Positions 33,709-40,621 of a DNA stretch of 56,118 bases are shown here, piece after piece. Position 1 is the stretch's first letter; every line of letters begins with the position of its first letter. This DNA is from Treponema sp. UBA4267. GTDB lineage: Bacteria > Spirochaetota > Spirochaetia > Treponematales > Treponemataceae. The notes under the pieces were generated by a model that saw only the letters and a program-made list of their open reading frames with translations, had not been told where the DNA came from and did no database searches. The DNA is taken from NCBI GenBank assembly GCA_002395155.1, contig DGWD01000009.1, forward strand, positions 1 to 56,118, given 5' to 3'. The position numbers and the translations under genes are program-made.

Positions 33709-34626
33709 ATGTTTTGCAAAAATTGCGGAAGTAAATTAGATAATGATGCAATATTCTGTACGAATTGCGGTAAAAAACTTTCTGATGTTTTTACTGCAAA
33801 GTATTGTGTAGCTTGTGGTGTAAAATTAGATGACGATGCAGTTTTCTGTTCAAATTGCGGGTATAAAGTTCATGAAGAGAAAGTAAATAATGATATTACG
33901 GATGAGAAGACTTTTAGTAATGAAAGCAGTATTGACGAAGAAACTCAAGAGAAGTTTGAAAACGCTGACGAAAATGCGGCTGATGTTGATAGAGTTTCAA
34001 ATACTGATGAAACAATCAATGATATAGTATCAGTAGACAAACAAGATATAAAAGAAAATAAGGAAGAAATAAAAAATATTGCTATTGCGAATGTTATTGA
34101 AAGCTCAGAAACTAGCAAAAAGAAAAATGACAAATTAGTAGATAAACTATTCTGGTTAGCTTTGATTATTATTATTGTATTCGGGCCTTGTGCTTATATA
34201 GCAATAAATACAAAATCTCCGTGGGTTTCAAATGACACATTCTCTTTTGATATTTATAACTCTTATACTTTCAATCATTATAATGCTTATGAAGATGATG
34301 ACTATGAATTTGACTGTTATAAGCTTTCCTCAAAGGTAATTTCAGAAATAAGTAAAAATCTTCCTCAGTACTTTATTTATAATCAAAAAAAATATGAAGT
34401 GGATAATGTAAATTTAGATTATTTTGAAGTAGATCTTGCACATGAAGATGAAGGTCTTGTAGAGGATTTTGGAATCACTAATGAAATACTAAAAAAATAT
34501 AATGTAATAATTTTCTGGAACGACTATGACGGAAAATACCACCATTTTGATTCAGTCATGATTTTAGACGGTACGGAGAGTTTTATCTTATACAAGTACA
34601 TTGATTTTTCAAATTTCAACTATTAA
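33709..34626 (+). CDS. Double zinc-ribbon membrane-anchored protein
   Basis: The protein has about 305 residues. Two zinc ribbons at the N-terminus (MFCKNCGSKL, IFCTNCGKKL; YCVACGVKL, VFCSNCGYKV) precede a long acidic linker rich in Asp, Glu and Asn. One membrane segment, LFWLALIIIIVFGPCAYIAI, lies at about residue 150. The C-terminal part, probably outside the cytoplasm, is acidic and Tyr-rich (YNSYTFNHYNAYEDDDYEF) and has no recognised fold. GAGGAG precedes the ATG. Third of a run of zinc-ribbon genes. Confidence 0.75.
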   Translation: MFCKNCGSKLDNDAIFCTNCGKKLSDVFTAKYCVACGVKLDDDAVFCSNCGYKVHEEKVNNDITDEKTFSNESSIDEETQEKFENADENAADVDRVSNTDETINDIVSVDKQDIKENKEEIKNIAIANVIESSETSKKKNDKLVDKLFWLALIIIIVFGPCAYIAINTKSPWVSNDTFSFDIYNSYTFNHYNAYEDDDYEFDCYKLSSKVISEISKNLPQYFIYNQKKYEVDNVNLDYFEVDLAHEDEGLVEDFGITNEILKKYNVIIFWNDYDGKYHHFDSVMILDGTESFILYKYIDFSNFNY

Positions 34627-34650
34627 AAGAATCAAATGGGAGATAATTTT

Positions 34651-34920
34651 ATGAAAAAAATATTATTAATTCTGATTGCAGCCTTTGTACTCCAGCTTTT
34701 TGTATTTGGAGAAGAAGTTAGTCACGAAGAGTCTTTTGAACAGAATGAAGCGGCTGATATGAATGATTCTTTCAGTAAGAATGATGCTTTAGGTTTGGAC
34801 AGTATTTTTTGGGAAAAAACTAAATCTCAATTCAGACTTGGTTCTCTTTATTACAATGGAGATGGTGTTGTTTTTTCTAGGAGAGATAAGCCACTTTTTT
34901 ATTTGCCTACCGTCTTCTAA
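34651..34920 (+). CDS. Short secreted protein, probably truncated at the hslU-side junction
   Basis: This 89-residue product from the ATG at 34651 has a signal peptide, KKILLILIAAFVLQLFVFG, and an acidic mature part, then FRLGSLYYNGDGVVFS. GGGAGA lies 6 nt before this ATG, which favours it over the ATG at 34636. The last codons (RDKPLFYLPTVF) are read through the conserved hslU promoter sequence. The gene may therefore have lost its original C-terminus when this block joined hslU. Confidence 0.55.
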   Translation: MKKILLILIAAFVLQLFVFGEEVSHEESFEQNEAADMNDSFSKNDALGLDSIFWEKTKSQFRLGSLYYNGDGVVFSRRDKPLFYLPTVF

Positions 34921-34931
34921 ATCATTATATT
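34903..34931 (+). promoter_or_regulatory. hslU promoter, near-copy of the hslV promoter
   Basis: TTGCCT (34903-34908) and TATATT (34926-34931) have 17-nt spacing and lie 6 nt before the hslU ATG. The blocks ATTTGCCTAC and AAATCATTATATTT match the hslV promoter exactly; the 8 nt between them differ. No ribosome site is present, so the mRNA is predicted to be leaderless. Confidence 0.7.
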
Positions 34932-34937
34932 TAAGAC

Positions 34938-36458
34938 ATGGAAAATATCGAAAATAAATCAGATCTTACACCAAAACAGATTGTAGAAAAACTTGATTCA
35001 TATATTATAGGGCAGGAAAAGGCTAAGCGTGCCGTTGCAGTTGCTCTCCGTAACCGCTTCCGCCGTCTTAAGTTGCCGGAAGAAATTCGTGATGAAGTTG
35101 CTCCTAAAAATATTATGATGATTGGACCAACTGGCTGTGGTAAAACTGAAATTGCCAGACGTCTTGCTAAACTTTGCGGGGCTCCTTTTTTAAAAGTTGA
35201 AGCTACAAAATATACAGAAGTTGGATATGTTGGTCGCGATGTAGAAAGTATGATTCGCGATCTTATGGCTGTTGGATATAATGATGTAAAAGCTGAAATG
35301 GAAGATCAGCTTCGTGAAAAATCCGTTTCAATTGTAGAAGAAAAACTTCTTGATCTGCTTGTTCCTGGCAGCGGAAAAAAATCTGAAAAGAAAGAAGATA
35401 AAAAAGATTCTGTAATTCCTATGGGCTTTTTATCTCAGTCAAATCCTAATGAAATTACAATAGATTTGAACAAGGCTGCAGAAGAAATGCAGGCCGAACT
35501 TAATGCTGCAAATCAGGCTGCCGCTGAAGCTCAGAAAGTTGATGAAGATGCTGCTGAAAAAGAACGTGAAAATCATACTCGCGAAAAGTTCCGTCAGATG
35601 CTTAGAGATGGCCTTCTGGAAGAACGCGAAGTTGATATGGTTGTAAATCGTCCTCAGCAAATGCCAAATATGGAAATTATTGCCGGTGGTTCAATTGATG
35701 ACCTTCAGAACAGCATGCAGGGAATTATGAGCATGATTAACGGTGGTGGACGCAGAGGTAAAAAACGTTCTGTAACTATCAAGGAAGCCCGTAAAATCCT
35801 TACAGAAGAAGTTCTTGATAATATGGTTGACCACGACAAGGTTGCTGATGAAGCTAAAAAACGTGTTGAACAGAGTGGAATTATCTTCATTGATGAAATT
35901 GATAAAATTGCCGTTCATGGAGAAGGGCATGGTCAGGATGTAAGCCGCGAAGGTGTTCAGCGGGATATTCTGCCAATTGTAGAAGGAAGTAACGTAAATA
36001 CAAAGTTCGGTGTGATTGACACAACTCATATCCTCTTTATAGGGGCTGGTGCTTTCTCTGTTGCTGCTCCTAGTGATTTAATTCCTGAACTTCAGGGTCG
36101 TTTCCCATTGCGCGTAGAGCTTGATTCTTTGAATAAAGAAGACTTCAAACGCATCTTAAAGGAACCTAAGAACTCTCTTATCATGCAGTATACATCTTTA
36201 CTTGAAACTGAAGGTGTTAAACTTGATATTACAGAAGATGCAATTGACCGCATGAGTGTTATTGCAGAAGAAGTAAATGCTACAAATGAAAATATTGGAG
36301 CAAGACGTCTTCATACAATTATGGAAAAAGTTCTTGCTGATATCAACTTTGAAGCAGACGAACATAAGGGTGAAACAATTACAATTGATTCTGCTTATGT
36401 AGATTCTAAACTTACTGATATTACTCAGAGTGAAGATTTGTCTCGTTACATTCTTTAG
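34938..36458 (+). CDS. hslU: ATP-dependent protease ATPase subunit HslU
   Basis: The 506-residue AAA+ unfoldase has LDSYIIGQEKAKRAVAVALRNR near the N-terminus, Walker A GPTGCGKT at residues 63-70, and Walker B IIFIDEIDKIAVHG. LQGRFPLRVEL follows in the sensor region and the C-terminus is EDLSRYIL, the tail that docks into HslV. The intermediate domain is long and Ala/Glu-rich. Typical HslU proteins have about 450 residues, so the extra length lies in this domain. It would unfold substrates for HslV. Confidence 0.96.
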   Translation: MENIENKSDLTPKQIVEKLDSYIIGQEKAKRAVAVALRNRFRRLKLPEEIRDEVAPKNIMMIGPTGCGKTEIARRLAKLCGAPFLKVEATKYTEVGYVGRDVESMIRDLMAVGYNDVKAEMEDQLREKSVSIVEEKLLDLLVPGSGKKSEKKEDKKDSVIPMGFLSQSNPNEITIDLNKAAEEMQAELNAANQAAAEAQKVDEDAAEKERENHTREKFRQMLRDGLLEEREVDMVVNRPQQMPNMEIIAGGSIDDLQNSMQGIMSMINGGGRRGKKRSVTIKEARKILTEEVLDNMVDHDKVADEAKKRVEQSGIIFIDEIDKIAVHGEGHGQDVSREGVQRDILPIVEGSNVNTKFGVIDTTHILFIGAGAFSVAAPSDLIPELQGRFPLRVELDSLNKEDFKRILKEPKNSLIMQYTSLLETEGVKLDITEDAIDRMSVIAEEVNATNENIGARRLHTIMEKVLADINFEADEHKGETITIDSAYVDSKLTDITQSEDLSRYIL

Positions 36459-36494
36459 TTCTGCATTTTTGATTTTTAGTCAGGTCTTTTAGAG

Positions 36495-37388
36495 ATGAGT
36501 ATTTCTAATACAAGCAAGGGAATAATCCTTATAATTTCTTCTGCTTTTTGTTTTGCTTTAATGGCGGTGTTTATCCGTCTTGCTGGAGATATTTCCTTTA
36601 TTCAAAAAGCTTTTTTTAGAAATGCAGTTGCTTTTATCATTGCTTTTGCAGGTCTCCTGCTCGACTACAAAAAGAGCGGGAAGTCTGCAGTTTCTATTCC
36701 AAAAGGATGTCTCCTCTATCTTTTTATCAGGGCAATTTCCGGCTCTATTGGTATATTCGGAAACTTTTATGCCGTTGACCGTCTTGTACTGTCTGATGCC
36801 GCAATCTTAAATAAAATGGCTCCTTTCTTTGCCATAATATTCAGTTTTATTTTGATGAAAGAAAAGATAAAGCCTCTTCCTCTGGTTGCTATCATAATTG
36901 CTTTTTTGGGTTCTGTTTTAATTGTAAAACCAAGCATGGATTTTTCAAAAACCCTACCATCTCTTGCAGGTTTTATTGGCGGAGTTGGAGCAGGGCTTGC
37001 TTATGCCTGTGTAAGAAAACTTGGTGCTTTAAAATGTAATGGCAAAATCATCATCTTTTTCTTTTCTGCTTTTTCTATGATGCTTTCAATTCCTTACATG
37101 ATTACAAGTTATAATCCTATGAGCCTGAATCAGTTTTTGTGTCTGTGTGGGGCGGGGGCCTGTGCTGCTGGAGGTCAATTTACAATTACTGCGGCTTATT
37201 ATCACGCACCTGCCAGAGAGATTTCAATTTATGATTATTCTCAGATAATTTTTTCTACAATTTTAGGTTTCGTCTTCTTTGGGCAGTTGCCAGATTATTT
37301 AAGTGTTATCGGGTATCTGATTATTATTGCAATGGCCGCTTTAAACTTTTTCTATACTAAAAAGACTCAGCTTCATAACGAGCATTAA
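36495..37388 (+). CDS. EamA/DMT-family transporter
   Basis: This 297-residue protein has ten hydrophobic segments in two repeated halves, the fold of drug/metabolite transporters of the EamA type. RNAVAFIIAFAGLLLDY near the start of the first half and SIYDYSQIIFSTILGFVFFGQLPD in the second are typical. The substrate cannot be inferred. No good ribosome site is evident. The 3' end overlaps the 3' end of the convergent peptidase gene by 32 nt. Confidence 0.87.
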   Translation: MSISNTSKGIILIISSAFCFALMAVFIRLAGDISFIQKAFFRNAVAFIIAFAGLLLDYKKSGKSAVSIPKGCLLYLFIRAISGSIGIFGNFYAVDRLVLSDAAILNKMAPFFAIIFSFILMKEKIKPLPLVAIIIAFLGSVLIVKPSMDFSKTLPSLAGFIGGVGAGLAYACVRKLGALKCNGKIIIFFFSAFSMMLSIPYMITSYNPMSLNQFLCLCGAGACAAGGQFTITAAYYHAPAREISIYDYSQIIFSTILGFVFFGQLPDYLSVIGYLIIIAMAALNFFYTKKTQLHNEH

Positions 37389-38337
37389 GAATTAATTCCG
37401 GGTGATATTCAAAGTGCATGTTATCAAAAATAATCCACTTGCCGCCCCAGATAAATCCCTGATCTTCAAAAATGTCTATTACAGCCTGAGGAGGCATCCA
37501 GCGGTTTTTAAGTGGTGTCAGCATCCAGCCATCAGGATCCTTGTCTTTTGTCCATGACCAGTAGACTTCTTTCCCTTTGTAAGATTTTGGTCTTATGTCA
37601 ATTGCAATTCCAAGGCTGTGAAAAGATTTTCTGTTTGTGTTTGCTATAACCCGCCAGTAGTATGCTTCATTTTTTGAAATGCTTTTTACAAAATCAGCAA
37701 CTTCCTTATCAGTTTTTGCAGCTTCATTAATTTTAGTTTCAACTTCTTTTAGTGGCTGTACAATTCGCTCGTGTACATTCACCCTGAAACCTAAAAATGA
37801 AATGCCTTTTATATGGCTTTCAAGTTTTCCCCGGGTTTTTGAGTCATAAATTTCATCAAAAAAGAACATGGGTGTTCCGGCCTGACTTTTTCGGTTTTCG
37901 TCGGAACCAAATTTTTTAATTTCTTCTATTTCTTGTGGGGTAAAATTGGCTGGGTCTTTTAGAGGTTTTCGGTAATCGTATTCATATAAAAGCGACCAGT
38001 AAAGATCCTTGTTTTTAAGTTCATCTTCTGGAAGCATGGCTCCGTTTGCCCAATAAAGAGTTATTTCTTTTTCTCCCAATGTCATTGTGATTTTCCAGTC
38101 TTTTACTTCATCTTCCCATTCAGATTCGAATGTGATATCGGGGTAGGCCTCCTGAAAGATTTTTAGTTTTTCAGGTATATGTATTTCTTCCTTTTTTGTA
38201 ATTTCGAGTTCTAATGCAGACGCTTCACTGGAATCAATTTCTACATCATCCCATGAATCAGACTTGCCTTTTGCAAAACTAAGCTGGCAGACTGATAAAG
38301 TTGAAATGATTAAAATTGATAAGGTTCTTTTTAGCAT
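37357..38337 (-). CDS. Secreted M15-family D,D-peptidase-like protein
   Basis: This 326-residue protein has a signal peptide ending LSFAK. The zinc-site pattern of M15 (VanY/DdcY) peptidases is present in the C-terminal half: SFHSLGIAIDI with His and Asp ligands, then GFIWGGKW and DNMHFEYHPEL supplying the last His. A YYWRVIANTNRKSFHS stretch precedes the first ligand. Such enzymes trim D-amino-acid bonds in peptidoglycan. The N-terminal third (about residues 20-130) is acidic and unknown. Its start lies within the end of the MBL gene, so the two form a minus-strand pair. Confidence 0.83.
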   Translation of the reverse strand: MLKRTLSILIISTLSVCQLSFAKGKSDSWDDVEIDSSEASALELEITKKEEIHIPEKLKIFQEAYPDITFESEWEDEVKDWKITMTLGEKEITLYWANGAMLPEDELKNKDLYWSLLYEYDYRKPLKDPANFTPQEIEEIKKFGSDENRKSQAGTPMFFFDEIYDSKTRGKLESHIKGISFLGFRVNVHERIVQPLKEVETKINEAAKTDKEVADFVKSISKNEAYYWRVIANTNRKSFHSLGIAIDIRPKSYKGKEVYWSWTKDKDPDGWMLTPLKNRWMPPQAVIDIFEDQGFIWGGKWIIFDNMHFEYHPELILNARYEAESF

Positions 38338-38972
38338 TCTTTTACACTTCCGTCCGGATTAAAAAAGTCCTCTACACTGATTGTTGGATTGTCAGGTTTG
38401 CGGCGGGAATAAATGTCTTTGTAGAGTTTTATTACATCTTCTTTTTTCTGAACAAAATTTTTGTCATGGCTAAGGCAAAAATATTTTACAGGAAGTTCCT
38501 CCATCACCTTTATCATATCATTTAAAAGCTGGGCATTGTAGGTGTGATTTCCGATTTTTTCTTTCGCGTAAGTTGAATCACCCATAAAAGCATAGTCTCC
38601 GCATACTAGTGCCAGACAGCCTTTTGCATGACTTGAAGGAATTGGAACAAGCGTGATTTGAGGTTCTTCATCGAAAGTTGTTTCCTCCGAAATAACAGAG
38701 CCTTTTAAAGTGTAGTGTTTTGTATATTTTGAAAGATAAAGATTATCGCAGGAAATTCTTACAAGGTTCATAAGGTGGTCTGGATGAAAGTGAGAAATGA
38801 CCACATTTTTTTTATCATTGATTTTTTTTATTTCTTCGTAAGATGGATTACCCATTCCTACATCAAAAATCCAGGTTGCCTTGTTTGTTTTAATAAAAAC
38901 AACATCTGCAGAAAAAGGATCTTTGCTTGCGGGCAGGTAAGAAATGTTTTCGTTCAGTTTTATAAGTGCCAT
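38331..38972 (-). CDS. MBL-fold metallo-hydrolase
   Basis: This 213-residue cytoplasmic protein has the metallo-beta-lactamase motif HFHPDHL at residues 61-67 and further ligands in PIPSSHAKGC, FMGDSTYA and CLSHDKNF. Substrate unknown; the fold serves thioesterases, lactonases and nucleases. It overlaps the M15 peptidase start by 7 nt. On the minus strand TAAAAT ends 6 nt before the ATG and no ribosome site is seen, another candidate leaderless start, though the -35 is weak. Confidence 0.87.
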   Translation of the reverse strand: MALIKLNENISYLPASKDPFSADVVFIKTNKATWIFDVGMGNPSYEEIKKINDKKNVVISHFHPDHLMNLVRISCDNLYLSKYTKHYTLKGSVISEETTFDEEPQITLVPIPSSHAKGCLALVCGDYAFMGDSTYAKEKIGNHTYNAQLLNDMIKVMEELPVKYFCLSHDKNFVQKKEDVIKLYKDIYSRRKPDNPTISVEDFFNPDGSVKEC

Positions 38973-39049
38973 ACTTTAATTTTAATTATCCGCAGAAAAA
39001 AATAAAAGGGGGCTTGGAATTTTAAATTTAATATTTCAATTCTTTTTTC

Positions 39050-39076
39050 TAAACCTTTAATTTAATTTTCCGAAAA
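39050..39076 (+). promoter_or_regulatory. Possible sigma-28-like promoter of the flgB operon
   Basis: TAAA (39050-39053) and TCCGAAAA (39069-39076) have the 15-nt spacing of FliA promoters; the -10 matches 6 of 8 consensus bases. AGGAGG before flgB supplies the ribosome site. An alternative sigma-70 promoter cannot be excluded. Confidence 0.4.
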
Positions 39077-39115
39077 TGAAAGAGATGTAAACTGAAAATT
39101 TCAGGAGGATATAGT

Positions 39116-39532
39116 ATGAATTCTTTTACCCGTGCTGTAGATTTATTACAGCGTGAAATGGATGTTACTTCCTTGCGTTATCAGGTTTCTGCAAACAACC
39201 TGGCAAACAGTGAAGTTCCAAATTTTAAACGTTCAACAGTAAATTTTGAAAGCGAACTGAAAAAAGCTTTTGAATCAGAAGAAATTGCAAAGAATTCCTT
39301 CCACCTTGCAACAACAGATCCACGTCATATGCAAATCAACACACCAATTGATTACCGTTCAATTGAGCCTCGACGTGTACTGGATTATACCTCAACATCA
39401 AAAGCAAACGGTAACAATGTAGATGCAGAATATGAAGCAAACAACATCCTTCAGATTCAGATGCAGTACCGAATGCTGACTCAACTGACCAGTTTTGAAT
39501 TTGATCAAGTTACAACTGCAATGAAAAAATAG
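39116..39532 (+). CDS. flgB: Flagellar basal-body rod protein FlgB
   Basis: The 138-residue proximal rod subunit contains LLQREMDVTSLRYQVSANNLANSEVPNFKR, the conserved flagellar rod/hook N-terminal helix, and NNVDAEYEANNILQIQMQYRMLTQLT at the C-terminus. It is exported by the flagellar type III system and joins the rod to the MS ring. AGGAGG lies 7 nt before the ATG. It heads the motor gene cluster; hslU lies 2.7 kb upstream. Confidence 0.95.
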   Translation: MNSFTRAVDLLQREMDVTSLRYQVSANNLANSEVPNFKRSTVNFESELKKAFESEEIAKNSFHLATTDPRHMQINTPIDYRSIEPRRVLDYTSTSKANGNNVDAEYEANNILQIQMQYRMLTQLTSFEFDQVTTAMKK

Positions 39533-39606
39533 GTGCTAGGTGCTAGGTGCTAGGTGTTAGGTCTTTAGTCCCTATAACCTAGAACCTAAAACCTAGAACC
39601 TAATAA
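39531..39606. repeat. Heptamer repeat hairpin between flgB and flgC
   Basis: Starting in the flgB stop codon, AGGTGCT occurs three times in tandem, then AGGTGTT and AGGTCTT. Further on, three heptamers (AGAACCT, AAAACCT, AGAACCT) form the inverse arm. The arms can fold into a long imperfect hairpin with G-U pairs. It lies inside an operon, 10-15 nt before the flgC ribosome site. Confidence 0.8.
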
Positions 39607-39621
39607 AAGGAGAAAACCGTC

Positions 39622-40080
39622 ATGGGAATGTTTACCAGTATAAATATTGCAGCAACAGGAATGGCTGCAGAACGTCTTAGAAGTGATGTAATTTCAGATA
39701 ATATTGCGAATGCAAGTACAACAAGAACTCAGGAAGGAGGGGCTTTTAAAAAGTCTTCAGTAATTCTCCGCCCTGTAGCAGATTCAAATCCACAGTGGAG
39801 AATGCCTTTTACTCCTTCAAATCTTGATAATGGTCCTGGAAAGGGTGTTAAAGTATTGGAAATTGTAAAAGATACTTCTCAAGGGCGTCTTGTTTATGAT
39901 CCAGATCATCCTGATGCAATTCAGTCTGGTCCAAATAAAGGTTATGTAGAATATCCAAATGTAAATATTGTAAACGAAATGGTTGATTTGATTTCTGCCT
40001 CTCGTGCCTATGAAGCAAATGCAACAGTAATTGATGGTGCAAAAGACATGTTTACTGCCGCACTTGATATTGGAAGATAA
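39622..40080 (+). CDS. flgC: Flagellar basal-body rod protein FlgC
   Basis: The 152-residue rod protein has INIAATGMAAERLRSDVISDNIANASTTRT at the N-terminus and GYVEYPNVNIVNEMVDLISASRAYEANATV near the C-terminus, both family hallmarks. AAGGAG lies before the ATG. It is separated from flgB by the heptamer hairpin, which could affect mRNA processing or relative expression. Confidence 0.95.
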   Translation: MGMFTSINIAATGMAAERLRSDVISDNIANASTTRTQEGGAFKKSSVILRPVADSNPQWRMPFTPSNLDNGPGKGVKVLEIVKDTSQGRLVYDPDHPDAIQSGPNKGYVEYPNVNIVNEMVDLISASRAYEANATVIDGAKDMFTAALDIGR

Positions 40081-40108
40081 GGGGTGTAAACTCTAAGGTA
40101 GGGTGGAA

Positions 40109-40507
40109 ATGTCAATGATAATGCCAGAATTTGGTTCTTTAGAGATGAACCGTACAAATGTTCAACATTTTGGAAATAAAAAAATACAACCTTTAACTTA
40201 CAATCTTGCAGGCACAGGTCCAGTTCCAAAGGTAAAAAGCCTTACTTCTGAAAGTCAGGCTGCCTCAATCACTCCTGCAGGTCAGAATAAATCTTTTCAG
40301 GATTATTTACTGGAAGCTATGAATACTGTAAATAATCAGCAGTTGGAAGTTTCAAATATTCAGGAAAAACTGATCACAGATCCTGACAGTATTGATGTAC
40401 ATGATGTTACAATTGCAATGTCAAAAGCTAGAATGAGTTTGAATCTTGCTCAGACTGTAATTGACCGTCTTGTAAGTGGTTGGAACGAAATTACAACAAC
40501 AAGATAG
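40109..40507 (+). CDS. fliE: Flagellar hook-basal body complex protein FliE
   Basis: This protein of about 132 residues ends with the FliE core: SFQDYLLEAMNTVNNQQLEVSNIQEKL, then DVHDVTIAMSKARMSLNLAQTVIDRLV. FliE links the MS ring to the rod. GTG at 40103 and ATGs at 40109 and 40115 are all possible starts; GGTAGGGTGG places 40109 best. Its end is followed by a strong promoter for fliF. Confidence 0.92.
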   Translation: MSMIMPEFGSLEMNRTNVQHFGNKKIQPLTYNLAGTGPVPKVKSLTSESQAASITPAGQNKSFQDYLLEAMNTVNNQQLEVSNIQEKLITDPDSIDVHDVTIAMSKARMSLNLAQTVIDRLVSGWNEITTTR

Positions 40508-40540
40508 TTTTCTTAAAAATCGCATTATATAACGAAATCA

Positions 40541-40569
40541 TTGTCAAATTTATACTCCTATGTTATAAT
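40541..40569 (+). promoter_or_regulatory. Strong sigma-70 promoter before fliF
   Basis: TTGTCA (40541-40546) and a perfect TATAAT (40564-40569) have 17-nt spacing. The leader is about 45 nt and carries GGGAGGGG. The second half of the flagellar cluster can therefore be transcribed independently of flgB-flgC-fliE. Confidence 0.75.
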
Positions 40570-40621
40570 CAATTGAATTTATTATAAATTTCTTTAGAAA
40601 TTCGTTCACGGGAGGGGACAG

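Noticed and set aside
39531..39606. Heptamer array considered as a CRISPR array
   Set aside because: Units are 7 bp with no spacers, and the arms are inverted to each other; it is a hairpin repeat.
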